Shown: in pieces, positions 1-8,337 of the stretch
Layout: each line of letters starts with the position of its first letter
How positions within the stretch are numbered: the first letter of the stretch is position 1
NCBI RefSeq assembly: GCF_001424165.1
Contig: NZ_LMOJ01000024.1
Span: 119,749 to 183,748, forward strand
Length of the DNA: 64,000 nucleotides
From: Massilia sp. Leaf139
Lineage (GTDB): Bacteria; Pseudomonadota; Gammaproteobacteria; Burkholderiales; Burkholderiaceae_D
Direction of reading: 5' to 3'
Position numbers and translations under genes: made by a program
The notes under the pieces: model-generated
The model's database searches: none
The model's input: only the letters and a program-made list of their open reading frames with translations
Told to the model about the DNA's origin: nothing

Positions 1-1796
1 TTCTGCGTGCTGACCGTGTACTCGCTGATGCCGTCCACGCTCACGTCGACCGCGTCGGTCGTGTAGAACCAGCCGCGCCAGAACCAGTCGAGATCCGTGC
101 CCGAGGCGTCTTCCATGGTGCGGAAGAAATCGGCCGGGGTCGGGCGCTTGAACTTCCAGCGGTTCGCGTATTCCTTGAGGGCGAAGTCGAACAGCTCGCG
201 GCCCAGCACCGTCTCGCGCAGCACGGTCAGCGCGGCGGCCGGCTTGGCGTAGGCGTTGTTGCCGAACTGGAGGAGGGACTCCGAGTTGGTCATGATCGGC
301 ACCTGGTTACGGCTCTTCATGTAGTCGGTGATCAGGCGCGGCTCGCCGCGCATCTCCGGCCAGTTCTCTTCCCAGGCTTCCTGGGCCAGGGTCTGGACGA
401 AGGAGTTCAGGCCCTCGTCCATCCAGGTCCACTGGCGCTCGTCCGAGTTGACGATCATCGGGAAGTAGTTATGGCCCACTTCATGGATGATCACGCCGAT
501 CAGGCCATATTTGGTGCGCTTCGAATAGGTCAGTTCGCCCGTCTTCTTGTCCTTGGTCGGACGCGGGCCGTTAAAGGTGATCATCGGGTATTCCATGCCG
601 CCCACCGGGCCGTTCACGGAAATCGAAGTCGGGTACGGATAGTCGAAGGAGTACTTGTTGTACTGCTCGATGGTGTGGACGATCGCCTGGGTCGAGTACT
701 TCTCCCACAGCGGATTGCCTTCCTTCGGATAGTAGGACATCGCCATCACGTCGTTGTCGCCGCTCTTCATGCCCTGGGCGTCCCAGATGAACTTGCGGCT
801 CGAGGCGAAGGCGAAATCGCGCACGTTCTTCGCCTTGAAGTGCCAGGTTTTATTGGCGCCGCTGGTCACGCCCGCGCGGGCTTTTTCGGCCGCTTCGGCT
901 TCCGCCTGGGTGACGATGATCACCGGCTTTTTCGCGGTCTTCGCGCGCGCCAGGCGCTCGCGCTGGGCGGCGGTGAGCACCGCGCCCGGGTTCTGCAGCA
1001 CGCCGGTCGAGGCGACGATGTGATCCGAAGGCACCGTGATCTCGACATCGTAGTCGCCGAATTCGAGCGTGAATTCGCCGGCGCCGAGGAACTGCTTGTG
1101 CTGCCAGCCGTAGACGTCGTAGTAGGCGGCCATGCGCGGGAACCACTGGGCGATCTCGAACAGGTCGTTCTTGTCTTCGTCGAACTTCTCGTAGCCCGAA
1201 CGGCCGCCGAGCACCTTCTGCTCGTTGATCTTGTAGTTCCACTCGACGTCGAAGGAGAAGCGCTGGCCCGGTTTCAGGGGCTGGGGCAGGTCGATGCGCA
1301 TCATCGTGCGGTTGATGACGTAGGCCAGCTTGCGCCCGCCCGCCTTGACGCCCGTGATGTTGAAGCCGCCGTCGAAGGTCAGGCCTTCGAAGGTCGTGCG
1401 CAGGGCGTCGAACTTCATCCCTTCTTCCGGGCTGCGCGGCTTGGCCCAGGCCTCGCGCGAGGCCGAGGTCGCCGACATGCGCGCGTCCGAGTTCGGCTTG
1501 TAGATGTTCTGGTCGAGCTGCAGCCAGAGGTAGTTCAGGGTATCCGGGGAATTGTTGTGGTACGTGATCGTTTCGCTGGCGCGGATCGCACGGTTCGCCT
1601 CGTCGAGCGTGGCGCGGATCGTGTAGTCGGCGCGCTGCTGCCAGTAGGCATGGCCCGGCGCGCCCGACGCGGTGCGGATGGTCGATGCGGTCGGCAGCAG
1701 CTCGTCGAGCTGGCGGAACTTGTCGTCGAAAGGATCGGCCGCGAAAGCGGACACGCTCAGGCATAGCGTAGCCAGGGCGATTGGCAAACGGATCAT
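1..1796 (-). CDS. M1 family zinc metallopeptidase (3' end outside window)
   Basis: Zinc aminopeptidase of the M1 (gluzincin) family, probably exported and trimming peptides in the periplasm. Reading from ATG at 1796 gives a signal peptide (MIRLPIALATLCLSVSAFAA) and about 598 residues before the window ends, still in frame. The zinc site is complete: HEVGH at residues 438-442, then exactly 18 residues to the third ligand E461 (in WMDEGLN). A GGMEYP segment at about 399-404 corresponds to the family's GAMEN substrate-binding motif. AGGGG sits 4 bases before the ATG. It is followed at a distance by the unrelated HupE-like operon on the same strand, with no sign of coupling. Substrate is unknown. 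The family call is firm. Confidence 0.9.
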   Translation of the reverse strand, partial: MIRLPIALATLCLSVSAFAADPFDDKFRQLDELLPTASTIRTASGAPGHAYWQQRADYTIRATLDEANRAIRASETITYHNNSPDTLNYLWLQLDQNIYKPNSDARMSATSASREAWAKPRSPEEGMKFDALRTTFEGLTFDGGFNITGVKAGGRKLAYVINRTMMRIDLPQPLKPGQRFSFDVEWNYKINEQKVLGGRSGYEKFDEDKNDLFEIAQWFPRMAAYYDVYGWQHKQFLGAGEFTLEFGDYDVEITVPSDHIVASTGVLQNPGAVLTAAQRERLARAKTAKKPVIIVTQAEAEAAEKARAGVTSGANKTWHFKAKNVRDFAFASSRKFIWDAQGMKSGDNDVMAMSYYPKEGNPLWEKYSTQAIVHTIEQYNKYSFDYPYPTSISVNGPVGGMEYPMITFNGPRPTKDKKTGELTYSKRTKYGLIGVIIHEVGHNYFPMIVNSDERQWTWMDEGLNSFVQTLAQEAWEENWPEMRGEPRLITDYMKSRNQVPIMTNSESLLQFGNNAYAKPAAALTVLRETVLGRELFDFALKEYANRWKFKRPTPADFFRTMEDASGTDLDWFWRGWFYTTDAVDVSVDGISEYTVSTQ

Positions 1797-1929
1797 GTTT
1801 CCCCTGTTTTTATAAGTAATTTTGGAGAAACTATTCTAATGGTATCTTTCAGGCAAGCTTGGGCGCGATTTGTAAAAAAGCTGATACATGACGCGTATGC
1901 AACACGAATAGGAAGTACGTGCGCGGCGC

Positions 1930-3057
1930 TCATGCCAGCAGCTTCAGGTCGAACGCGCGCTCGGCGAACCAGACGGCGGCCAGCAGCACGATGAAGGCGG
2001 AACCGCCGGCCAGCACCACACGCCGGTAGAACAGGCCGCGCCGCATGGCATGGGCCAGCGGCAGGAACAGCGCGACAATGGCCAGCTGGCCGAGCTCGAC
2101 GCCGACATTGAAGCCCACCAGCGACACCACCAGCGCGTCTTGCGGCAAGCCGAGATCGGCCAGCACGCTGGCGAAGCCGAAGCCGTGGATCAGGCCGAAG
2201 CCGAAGGCCACCAGCGCGCGCCAGCGGTGCACGAGGGGCCACAGGTTGTTCAGGGCGGCCAGCACGACGGAAGCGGCAATCGCCGACTCCACCAGGCGCG
2301 AGGGCAGGGCAAGCGCGCCGAGCGCCGCCAGGCTCAAGGTCAGCGAATGCGCCAGCGTGAAGGCGGTGACGATCTTCAGGACGTCGAGCGCCGAGGCGCG
2401 CAGCGTCTCGCGGCCCTGCCATTGGCCGGCCTGGCGCACCAGCACCGCCGGCAACAGCAGCGACACCAGGAACAGGATGTGATCGAAGCCGATCCAGATA
2501 TGCCAGACGCCATGTCGCACGTAGTCGGCGAACTGGCGCCAGCGCGACGGCGCAGCCAGCTCCAGCAGCTGGCTGCGCGCATCCGGCGCGAAGATTGCGC
2601 TGCTGGTGACCGTCCCGTGCGTCAGGCGCAACAGTCCCTTGTGCTGGGGATCAATGTCGAACAGGAGGCCGTAGTCGACGGCGAGCCGGGCGACCGGCCC
2701 CGGGCAGGCGCCCTGCAGGCGCAGCACCGCATAGGCACCGTCGGTATGCTCGTCGATCATGTGCTGCGTCACGCGCAGGGTACAGGGCGTGCCGCCGTCG
2801 GCGAGTTTCAGTCGCGCCAGCGCATAGGCGCCGATCGCCTCATGCCGCGCGCGTACTTCGTCCCAGGTGATCGCGGCGTCGCCGTCGGCATCGAGGCCGA
2901 TGGCCATCTCGAGGTCGCGCAGGGCGATGTCCCACTGGCCCTCGATGCGTTCACCGCGCACGTCCAGGCTCAGGTAACTGTCGCTGGCCTTGTGCGCCTG
3001 TGCGGGCAGCGCCCAGGCGAAGCACAGCAGCAACAGCAGCAGGCAGCGCGCCCTCAC
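1930..3057 (-). CDS. HupE/UreJ-like membrane protein with EF-hand-like loop
   Basis: Integral membrane protein of 375 residues. Residues 1-21 are a signal peptide ending AQA, followed by a periplasmic domain of about 150 residues and then a C-terminal bundle of hydrophobic helices with the HIWIGFDHILFLVSLLLPA segment typical of the HupE/UreJ-2 group. HupE/UreJ proteins are linked to nickel or cobalt traffic in other systems, but this subgroup is uncharacterised. Residues 56-67 form a canonical EF-hand calcium loop pattern (D56, D58, D60, I63, E67). The start is GTG, overlapping the stop of the upstream TPR gene (GTGA), so the two are translationally coupled. It is the last gene of the DUF4331 operon. 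Metal transport is inference from the family. Confidence 0.75.
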   Translation of the reverse strand: MRARCLLLLLLCFAWALPAQAHKASDSYLSLDVRGERIEGQWDIALRDLEMAIGLDADGDAAITWDEVRARHEAIGAYALARLKLADGGTPCTLRVTQHMIDEHTDGAYAVLRLQGACPGPVARLAVDYGLLFDIDPQHKGLLRLTHGTVTSSAIFAPDARSQLLELAAPSRWRQFADYVRHGVWHIWIGFDHILFLVSLLLPAVLVRQAGQWQGRETLRASALDVLKIVTAFTLAHSLTLSLAALGALALPSRLVESAIAASVVLAALNNLWPLVHRWRALVAFGFGLIHGFGFASVLADLGLPQDALVVSLVGFNVGVELGQLAIVALFLPLAHAMRRGLFYRRVVLAGGSAFIVLLAAVWFAERAFDLKLLA

Positions 3058-4226
3058 GTCCTGTCTCCAATCTGCGCCAGCGCGGAGGCCAGGGTCGCGT
3101 CCTCGACCCGGCTGCCGGCCAGCCAGTCGCGCACCAGGGCGGCCGCTTGCGGATCCCGGCTGGCGGCGGCGGCCTGCGCCAGGATGCGCAGGTCGGCCGG
3201 CTCCTTCTGCACTGCCCAGTTCAGTTTGGCCAGGCGGACGGCGGCGCTTGCGTCGCCGCGCAAGGCCAGTTCGTAGCGCGCCTGTTCGCGCTGGTGCACG
3301 GTGTCGCGGCGCCGCATGGCGGCGTCAAAACGCGCTGCCAGGTCGGCGCTGGCCTGGGCCGCGCCGGGCGCACCCACGGCCTTCAACGCGATGGCATAGC
3401 GCAGCAGCAGCGCATCGGCCGCCGTTTTGTCCTTCAACAGTGCGACCACCTCGCGGGCACGGCCGCGATCGAGCAGCAGATCCGCATAGGCGCCCAGCAG
3501 GTAGCTGTCGAGCGGGTCGAGCGCGAGCGCATCGCGGAAGTGCGCCTGCGCCGCGTTCGGGCGGCCCAGGCGCGCGGCCATCTCGCCGAGCAGGGTGGCC
3601 ACCCAGGTGCGCAGCTCGGGCGGCGCGTCGGCGCGCGCCGCGTAGGTCTGGCGCAGGCGTTCGTAACTGGCGTCGGCCTGGCCGCTGACGCTGCCCACGC
3701 TTGACAGGCAAGCCTGCACCACCAGTTCCGGAGCGCGCGAATACAGGCGCATGCAGCTGGCGTGCGCGCTCCTGAAATCGCCCGTGATGGTCTGCACGGT
3801 GGCGCGTGTCAGCCAGGCCTGGCTGTTGCCGCTGTCGCGGCGCAGCACCGTGTCGAGATCGGCCAGCGCGGCGCCGAACTGGTGCGTGCTCTGGCGCAGC
3901 GTGGCGCGCAGCACGAGCACCTCCGATGGCGGTTGCGGCTGCGACCACCAGGGCGCGAGTGCCGCTTCGGCATAGCCCAGGTAGCGGGGATCGCCGTCGC
4001 GCCGGCTTTGTTCGATATAGCGACGCGCGACGGTGGTGGCCAGGCCGAGATCCTGCGGCCGGGCGCCGAGCGCTGCGCGCAGGCCCTGCAGTTCGCGCCG
4101 GGCCGGGGCCAGGCCGCCCGGCAGGCGTTCGAGTACCTGGGCGCCGCTGGCCGGAACATGGGGCGCCGCACCCGCGATCCCGAGGACGCAGGCGCAGCAG
4201 GACAACAAGACGAACTTGCCGAACAT
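3054..4226 (-). CDS. exported TPR-repeat protein
   Basis: A 390-residue protein with a signal peptide (MFGKFVLLSCCACVLGIAGA) and several tetratricopeptide-like helical repeats across residues 60-330, for example the stretch around DLDTVLRRDSGNSQAWL and AQAHFRDALALDPLDSYLLGAYADL. TPR proteins act as protein-protein scaffolds, so this one probably binds another exported product of the operon. The ORF extends 10 codons further upstream, but I chose ATG at 4226 because GGAG lies 5 bases before it and it opens the signal peptide. It lies between the small lipoprotein gene and the HupE-like gene, overlapping the latter by four bases. No enzymatic motif is visible. Confidence 0.75.
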   Translation of the reverse strand: MFGKFVLLSCCACVLGIAGAAPHVPASGAQVLERLPGGLAPARRELQGLRAALGARPQDLGLATTVARRYIEQSRRDGDPRYLGYAEAALAPWWSQPQPPSEVLVLRATLRQSTHQFGAALADLDTVLRRDSGNSQAWLTRATVQTITGDFRSAHASCMRLYSRAPELVVQACLSSVGSVSGQADASYERLRQTYAARADAPPELRTWVATLLGEMAARLGRPNAAQAHFRDALALDPLDSYLLGAYADLLLDRGRAREVVALLKDKTAADALLLRYAIALKAVGAPGAAQASADLAARFDAAMRRRDTVHQREQARYELALRGDASAAVRLAKLNWAVQKEPADLRILAQAAAASRDPQAAALVRDWLAGSRVEDATLASALAQIGDRT

Positions 4227-4279
4227 GGAGACTCCGTAGAGCGCGGGACGGCGCACCGTCCCGCGCGGGTGGACGCTGC

Positions 4280-4549
4280 TCAGCCGACCGGTGCCGGCTC
4301 GGTGTTCTCGGGCTTGGTCTCGGTCACGGCGTCGATCGATGCCGGTTCGGCGTCATCGAGCAGGGCGTTGACGCGCGCGAGCACGTAGTCGAAGAACGAA
4401 TCGCTCGCCACCGGCGGCGGGGCCGGGGTGCCCCCGGTCGGTGGCGGCTCGGAGAACCTCGTCTTGCTGTCGCCGCCGCAGCCGCCCAGGGCGAGCGCGG
4501 CGCAGAGGGCCGCCGCAAGGGCGGCGTGCCTGGAGAAGTGGGTGGACAT
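4280..4549 (-). CDS. small lipoprotein of unknown function
   Basis: An 89-residue predicted lipoprotein. A hydrophobic signal ends in the lipobox LGGC, with the modified cysteine at about residue 24, followed by a proline-rich stretch (PPPTGGTPAPPP) and a short C-terminal segment containing a possible amphipathic helix. AGGAGG lies 7 bases before the ATG, a strong ribosome binding site. It sits 15 bases after the DUF4331 gene and just before the TPR gene, so it is almost certainly co-transcribed. I recognise no family. It could anchor or partner the DUF4331 protein at a membrane. Confidence 0.7.
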   Translation of the reverse strand: MSTHFSRHAALAAALCAALALGGCGGDSKTRFSEPPPTGGTPAPPPVASDSFFDYVLARVNALLDDAEPASIDAVTETKPENTEPAPVG

Positions 4550-4564
4550 GATGTGCCTCCTCGC

Positions 4565-6061
4565 TTACTGGTTGCCTGGCAGCGGCGTGTTCAGGTAAGG
4601 GAAGCCCGCCTTGAAGCTGCTTGCGTCCTTGCGCACGCCGTCGGTCAGCTGCAGGCCGCCGGCCGGTGCGTCGGCCGGTTTGCAGCCAACGCCGAGCGCA
4701 TCGTTCGCACCCGTCAGCACGCACAGCGCACCCATCGCCACGCGCAGCGAGACGTCGACGATATCGTCGGCGGGGCGGCGTCCGTTCGGGAAACCGGCGT
4801 TGTCGCCGGCGGCCACGCCGAGTGGATTCTGCGCGCCCGCCGCGGTCGGTTCGATCGACGTATTCAGGCGCAGCATCTCGGACGCGACGACGTTCTTCGG
4901 CTGGTTCACGCCGGGAATCCCTTTCAGGAAGGCGGTCACGAGGTCGGTACGCGGGAAGTTGGTCGGCGCCTTGGCCGACGGGAACAGGGTTTCCACGACC
5001 GCCGGCAGCACCGGATTGGTCACGTAATTGGCCCATTGGGCGTCGTCCTTCGGCTTCGAGGTATTGAAGCGATCCTTGTCGTCCATGCCGATGATGACTT
5101 CGTTCACCAGCGGCATCCCGAGGCGCGAAACCTGGGTCCAGGCGCCGCCTTCCTTGACCGCGCCGTTGATGCTCGAGGCGGGGGCCGGATTGATCAGGCG
5201 CGCCTGGCGCATGCTGGCCGTCGCATAGGCGCCGATGACCGGCTCTCCGGCAACGGCAAGGCAGCCGACCGGCAATTCCATCGCAATCGTGCTGACGTTC
5301 TTGTTTTCCAGGTCGTTCTTGTTGCCGGCTGTTTCGGCGCCGAGCGGGTTCAGATTGAACAGGTCGAAAATCTTGCCGACCGCGATATAGAACGGCTCCT
5401 TGCGCTGGCCGACGAACACGCGGCCGGTGCCGCAGCCCGGCACGTTGATGTCGTAGATGTGCTGGTTGGCATAGGTCTCGTAGCCGCCGGCGCCACCGAA
5501 GACCTTCTCGCCGATGTTGTCGACCGGCTTGTCGAATTCCGTCGCGCCGTTGGCGCCGGCCAGGCGCGTGCGCGTGCCGCTGCGGCGGTCGCCCTTGACC
5601 ATGTCGATGGTGTAGGTCTCGCGCACATTGAGGGAAGCGGGATTGACGCCGCTGATGGTCGACGAATTGATCAGCGGGATCAGCACCTGCTTGCCGCCGA
5701 TGGTCAGCGCGGTGCGCTTCGAGGTGTTCTTGAAGCGCACCTGGAAGGTGATGTCTTCTTTGGCGTCGCCGTTATTGTCGACATGGATCTCGTACATCGC
5801 ATTCTGGTCGAACTGGTAGAAGTTCGGGCCTCCCTGCGGATCCTGGAACGGGATGAAGTTCGCGATCATCGTCACGAAGCCGCTCCGGCCAGGCGCGTAA
5901 CTACGGAACATGTAGAAGTCGGTACCATCGACCTTCGGTGAATTCGTCAAAAATGGCGCCTCGCGGTGACTCGACGCGCCGGCCGGCACGGACAAAGCCA
6001 TGCATGCCGCCCCTGCCAATGCCACGATCGTACCTAGGGATTTCTTGTGTTGCTGTCTCAT
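4565..6061 (-). CDS. DUF4331 family exported protein
   Basis: A 498-residue secreted protein of the DUF4331 family, whose biochemical role is unknown. After a signal peptide (residues 1-29) the mature protein opens with the family hallmark SSHREAPFLT. Conserved DxYxF-type segments follow, such as GTDFYMFRSY and FYQFDQNAMYEIHVDNNGD. It heads a four-gene minus-strand operon with lipoprotein, TPR and HupE-like genes, and is divergent from an ECF sigma/anti-sigma pair across about 255 bases. That layout suggests the sigma factor controls it, which is inference. The start has no strong Shine-Dalgarno, only GGAGAG a few bases upstream (from CTCTCC on the plus strand). Confidence 0.85.
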   Translation of the reverse strand: MRQQHKKSLGTIVALAGAACMALSVPAGASSHREAPFLTNSPKVDGTDFYMFRSYAPGRSGFVTMIANFIPFQDPQGGPNFYQFDQNAMYEIHVDNNGDAKEDITFQVRFKNTSKRTALTIGGKQVLIPLINSSTISGVNPASLNVRETYTIDMVKGDRRSGTRTRLAGANGATEFDKPVDNIGEKVFGGAGGYETYANQHIYDINVPGCGTGRVFVGQRKEPFYIAVGKIFDLFNLNPLGAETAGNKNDLENKNVSTIAMELPVGCLAVAGEPVIGAYATASMRQARLINPAPASSINGAVKEGGAWTQVSRLGMPLVNEVIIGMDDKDRFNTSKPKDDAQWANYVTNPVLPAVVETLFPSAKAPTNFPRTDLVTAFLKGIPGVNQPKNVVASEMLRLNTSIEPTAAGAQNPLGVAAGDNAGFPNGRRPADDIVDVSLRVAMGALCVLTGANDALGVGCKPADAPAGGLQLTDGVRKDASSFKAGFPYLNTPLPGNQ

Positions 6062-6316
6062 CTCGCTCTCCGGTTAACAACGGGATTAAATTATTGGTAT
6101 TTACAACAAATTGATGATATTGAGTATGTTGCGGGCACGTCGCACGATTCGATGCGAAACAGAAATGATCACGATGCAAACGTGCCGTACCGAGGTATAC
6201 GCAGCCGCAGGCGGATTGGATTCAAAATATTTTCTTGCAGAGTAAGAACGTAAATATGGTATTTTTCGTCGCGTTATCGCACCGGCAACACTCATCCACG
6301 CATCGAAAGGCATCTC

Positions 6317-6901
6317 TTGGGAAGCACCGCGGCATACGCCGACCCGGCGCAATTGCGCATCTGGCTGCAGGCCGCCGCACAGCGCGACCGCATCGCTTTC
6401 CACGCACTGTACGAAGCGAGTTCGCCACGCCTGTATGGCCTGGCGCTGCGCATCCTCGGACGGCGCGAACTTGCGGAGGAAGTGCTGCAGGACAGCTTCA
6501 TCGCCATCTGGCATGCGGCCGGCACCTACAAGAGCGCGCTGTCGGCACCGATGACCTGGATGACGACCATCGTGCGCAATCGCGCCTTCGACGTGCTCCG
6601 GCGCCAGCGCCATGACGGCGAGGACGACAGCATCGGCAGCGACGTGCTGGCGTCGCTGGCGGACGTGGCGGCGACGCCGGCCGAGCGCCTGCAGATGAGC
6701 AGCGAAGCGCAGGCCCTGGCCGACTGCATGGCCGGGCTGGAAGCAAGGCACCGCGAGGTGATCGGCATGGCTTATTTCCATGACCTGTCGCACAGCGACA
6801 TGGCGCTCAAGCTGGCGCTGCCGCTCGGGACGGTCAAGACCTGGATCCGGCGCAGTCTGGCGCGCCTGCATGCCTGCCTGAGTGCGCGGGGTGCCGCATG
6901 A
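6317..6901 (+). CDS. ECF-type RNA polymerase sigma factor
   Basis: Extracytoplasmic-function sigma-70 factor of 194 residues that directs RNA polymerase to stress or signal-dependent promoters. Region 2 is seen as ELAEEVLQDSFIAIWHAAGTYK with the MTWMTTIVRNRAFDVLRR core, and region 4 as the helix-turn-helix LALPLGTVKTWIRRSLARL. The start used is TTG at 6317, since AAAGG lies 6 bases upstream and no in-frame ATG precedes region 2. The stop overlaps the start of the anti-sigma gene (ATGA), a standard sign of coupled synthesis. The divergent DUF4331 operon is the likely target, together with autoregulation. Resembles the SigK group. Confidence 0.9.
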   Translation: MGSTAAYADPAQLRIWLQAAAQRDRIAFHALYEASSPRLYGLALRILGRRELAEEVLQDSFIAIWHAAGTYKSALSAPMTWMTTIVRNRAFDVLRRQRHDGEDDSIGSDVLASLADVAATPAERLQMSSEAQALADCMAGLEARHREVIGMAYFHDLSHSDMALKLALPLGTVKTWIRRSLARLHACLSARGAA

Positions 6902-7605
6902 ACCTGAAGAACAACGAGCCGCTGCGCGAGCGCCTGGCCGCTGAATACGTGCTGGGCACCCTGCGCGGGCGCGCGCGGCGCCGCTTCGAGCGCCTGATGC
7001 ATGGCGACGCCGCGCTGCGTCGTACCGTCCGCGACTGGAACGAGCGGCTCGGCGCGATGGCCGAGCTCTCGCCCGCCGTGGCGCCCGACCGGCGCGTATG
7101 GCGCGCGATCGAGCGCCAATTGGGCCCGCGCCCGGCCCCGGCCTGGCAGTTCTGGCGCAAAGGGACGCTGACCCTGTGGCGTGGACTCGGCCTGGCCTCG
7201 TCGGCGCTGGCCGCGCTGCTGCTGGTGGCCGTGCTGGGGGGACGTCCGGAGCCGGATGCGGCGCGGGTGAGCGACATCGCCAGCCTGCTCGACGAACAGG
7301 CCCGGCCCGTGCTGGTGGTCAGCGCCGACCGCGAACGCGGCCTGATGAGGGTGCAGATGGTGGCCAGCGTGCCGCTCACGGCGCAGCAGGCGCTGCAATT
7401 ATGGGCCGTGCCGCGCGCCGGCAAGCCGCGTTCGCTCGGCGTGCTCGGCGCCGACCGCGCCCTGAGCTTGCCATTGCCGGCCAATGCCATCGGCGACGAC
7501 GTGGCCCTGCTCGCCGTCAGCCTCGAGCCGAAGGGCGGCTCGCCGAACCCGGACGGGCCGAGCGGGCCGATCCTCTACAAAGGCGGCTGGGTTCGTCTGA
7601 TGTGA
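6898..7605 (+). CDS. RskA-type anti-sigma factor
   Basis: Membrane-anchored anti-sigma factor, 235 residues, expected to hold the upstream ECF sigma factor inactive until a signal arrives. The N-terminal cytoplasmic part carries the typical LAAEYVLGTLRGRARRRFERLM sequence of the zinc-independent anti-sigma domain. One transmembrane helix lies near residues 97-117 (LGLASSALAALLLVAVLGG). The rest is the periplasmic RskA/anti-sigma-K domain ending in GPSGPILYKGGWVRLM. The start codon overlaps the sigma factor stop by four bases. Family assignment is strong; the signal sensed is unknown. Confidence 0.88.
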   Translation: MNLKNNEPLRERLAAEYVLGTLRGRARRRFERLMHGDAALRRTVRDWNERLGAMAELSPAVAPDRRVWRAIERQLGPRPAPAWQFWRKGTLTLWRGLGLASSALAALLLVAVLGGRPEPDAARVSDIASLLDEQARPVLVVSADRERGLMRVQMVASVPLTAQQALQLWAVPRAGKPRSLGVLGADRALSLPLPANAIGDDVALLAVSLEPKGGSPNPDGPSGPILYKGGWVRLM

Positions 7606-7708
7606 GAAGGATTCCCTGCGCCCGCCTGCGCGCGTGAATGAAGGCGCGCCGGCGAACGCGCCACGTCGAAGAGATCAGGCAGGCAGGCCGCAGGCCACCC
7701 GGCCATCC

Positions 7709-8128
7709 TCACGGAGCCTGCGCCGCTCCCGTGTCCTGGCCGCCATCGAGCAGTCGCATCGTTTTCAGGATTGCATCGAGCTGGACGGGTTTGACCAGAT
7801 AGCGGTCGAAGCCCGCTTCCTGCGCGCGGCGGGCGGCGTCGGGTGCAAGGTGGCCGGTGACGGCGACGATCAGCGCCTGTGCCGTTTCCGGCATCCGCCG
7901 CAATGCCGCGCACAGCGCAAAACCGGTCTGGTCGGGCAGGAAAACACTGGTGAACACGGCATGCGGGCGAAACAGGGGGGCGTGCGCCAGCACCTCGAAT
8001 CCGGTACCGACCGAATGGACTTCATAGCCCATGCTGGTAAGGAGGGTGCCGAACAGGTCGCGGGTTTCCTCGCTGCGGTCTGCCAGGAGCACCCGAAAAG
8101 GCCGCTCCCCACGTGTTGTTGGAAGCAT
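7709..8128 (-). CDS. receiver-like protein lacking the phosphorylation aspartate
   Basis: A stand-alone CheY-fold protein of 139 residues. The fold is clear: FRVLLADRSEETRDLF at the start, the switch threonine in IVAVTGH, and the conserved lysine in YLVKPV. However, the residue that should be the phosphorylated Asp is S61 (FTSVFLPDQTG in place of LLDxxLPxxDG), and the first acidic-pocket residue is A16, leaving only D17. It therefore probably does not take phosphate from a kinase in the usual way. AAGG precedes the ATG by about 6 bases. It stands alone, convergent with the anti-sigma gene and divergent from the oxidoreductase. Its partner is unknown. Confidence 0.85.
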   Translation of the reverse strand: MLPTTRGERPFRVLLADRSEETRDLFGTLLTSMGYEVHSVGTGFEVLAHAPLFRPHAVFTSVFLPDQTGFALCAALRRMPETAQALIVAVTGHLAPDAARRAQEAGFDRYLVKPVQLDAILKTMRLLDGGQDTGAAQAP

Positions 8129-8337
8129 GGTCTGCCTTTATGAACATTGATACCCAGTATGAGGCTGGGTGCGATGGAATCGCAAGGCATTTGTACTTGC
8201 TCCCAAGAATGAGCGACGGCGATCCGCACAAATTCTGGTTTGTAGGCAATAGAACACTGGCATTTCATACCCTGTGCGAGGATTTGTTTCCATTCTTCCC
8301 ATCAGCCAGCAGCAGCCACTGCCGAAAGGATGCATTC

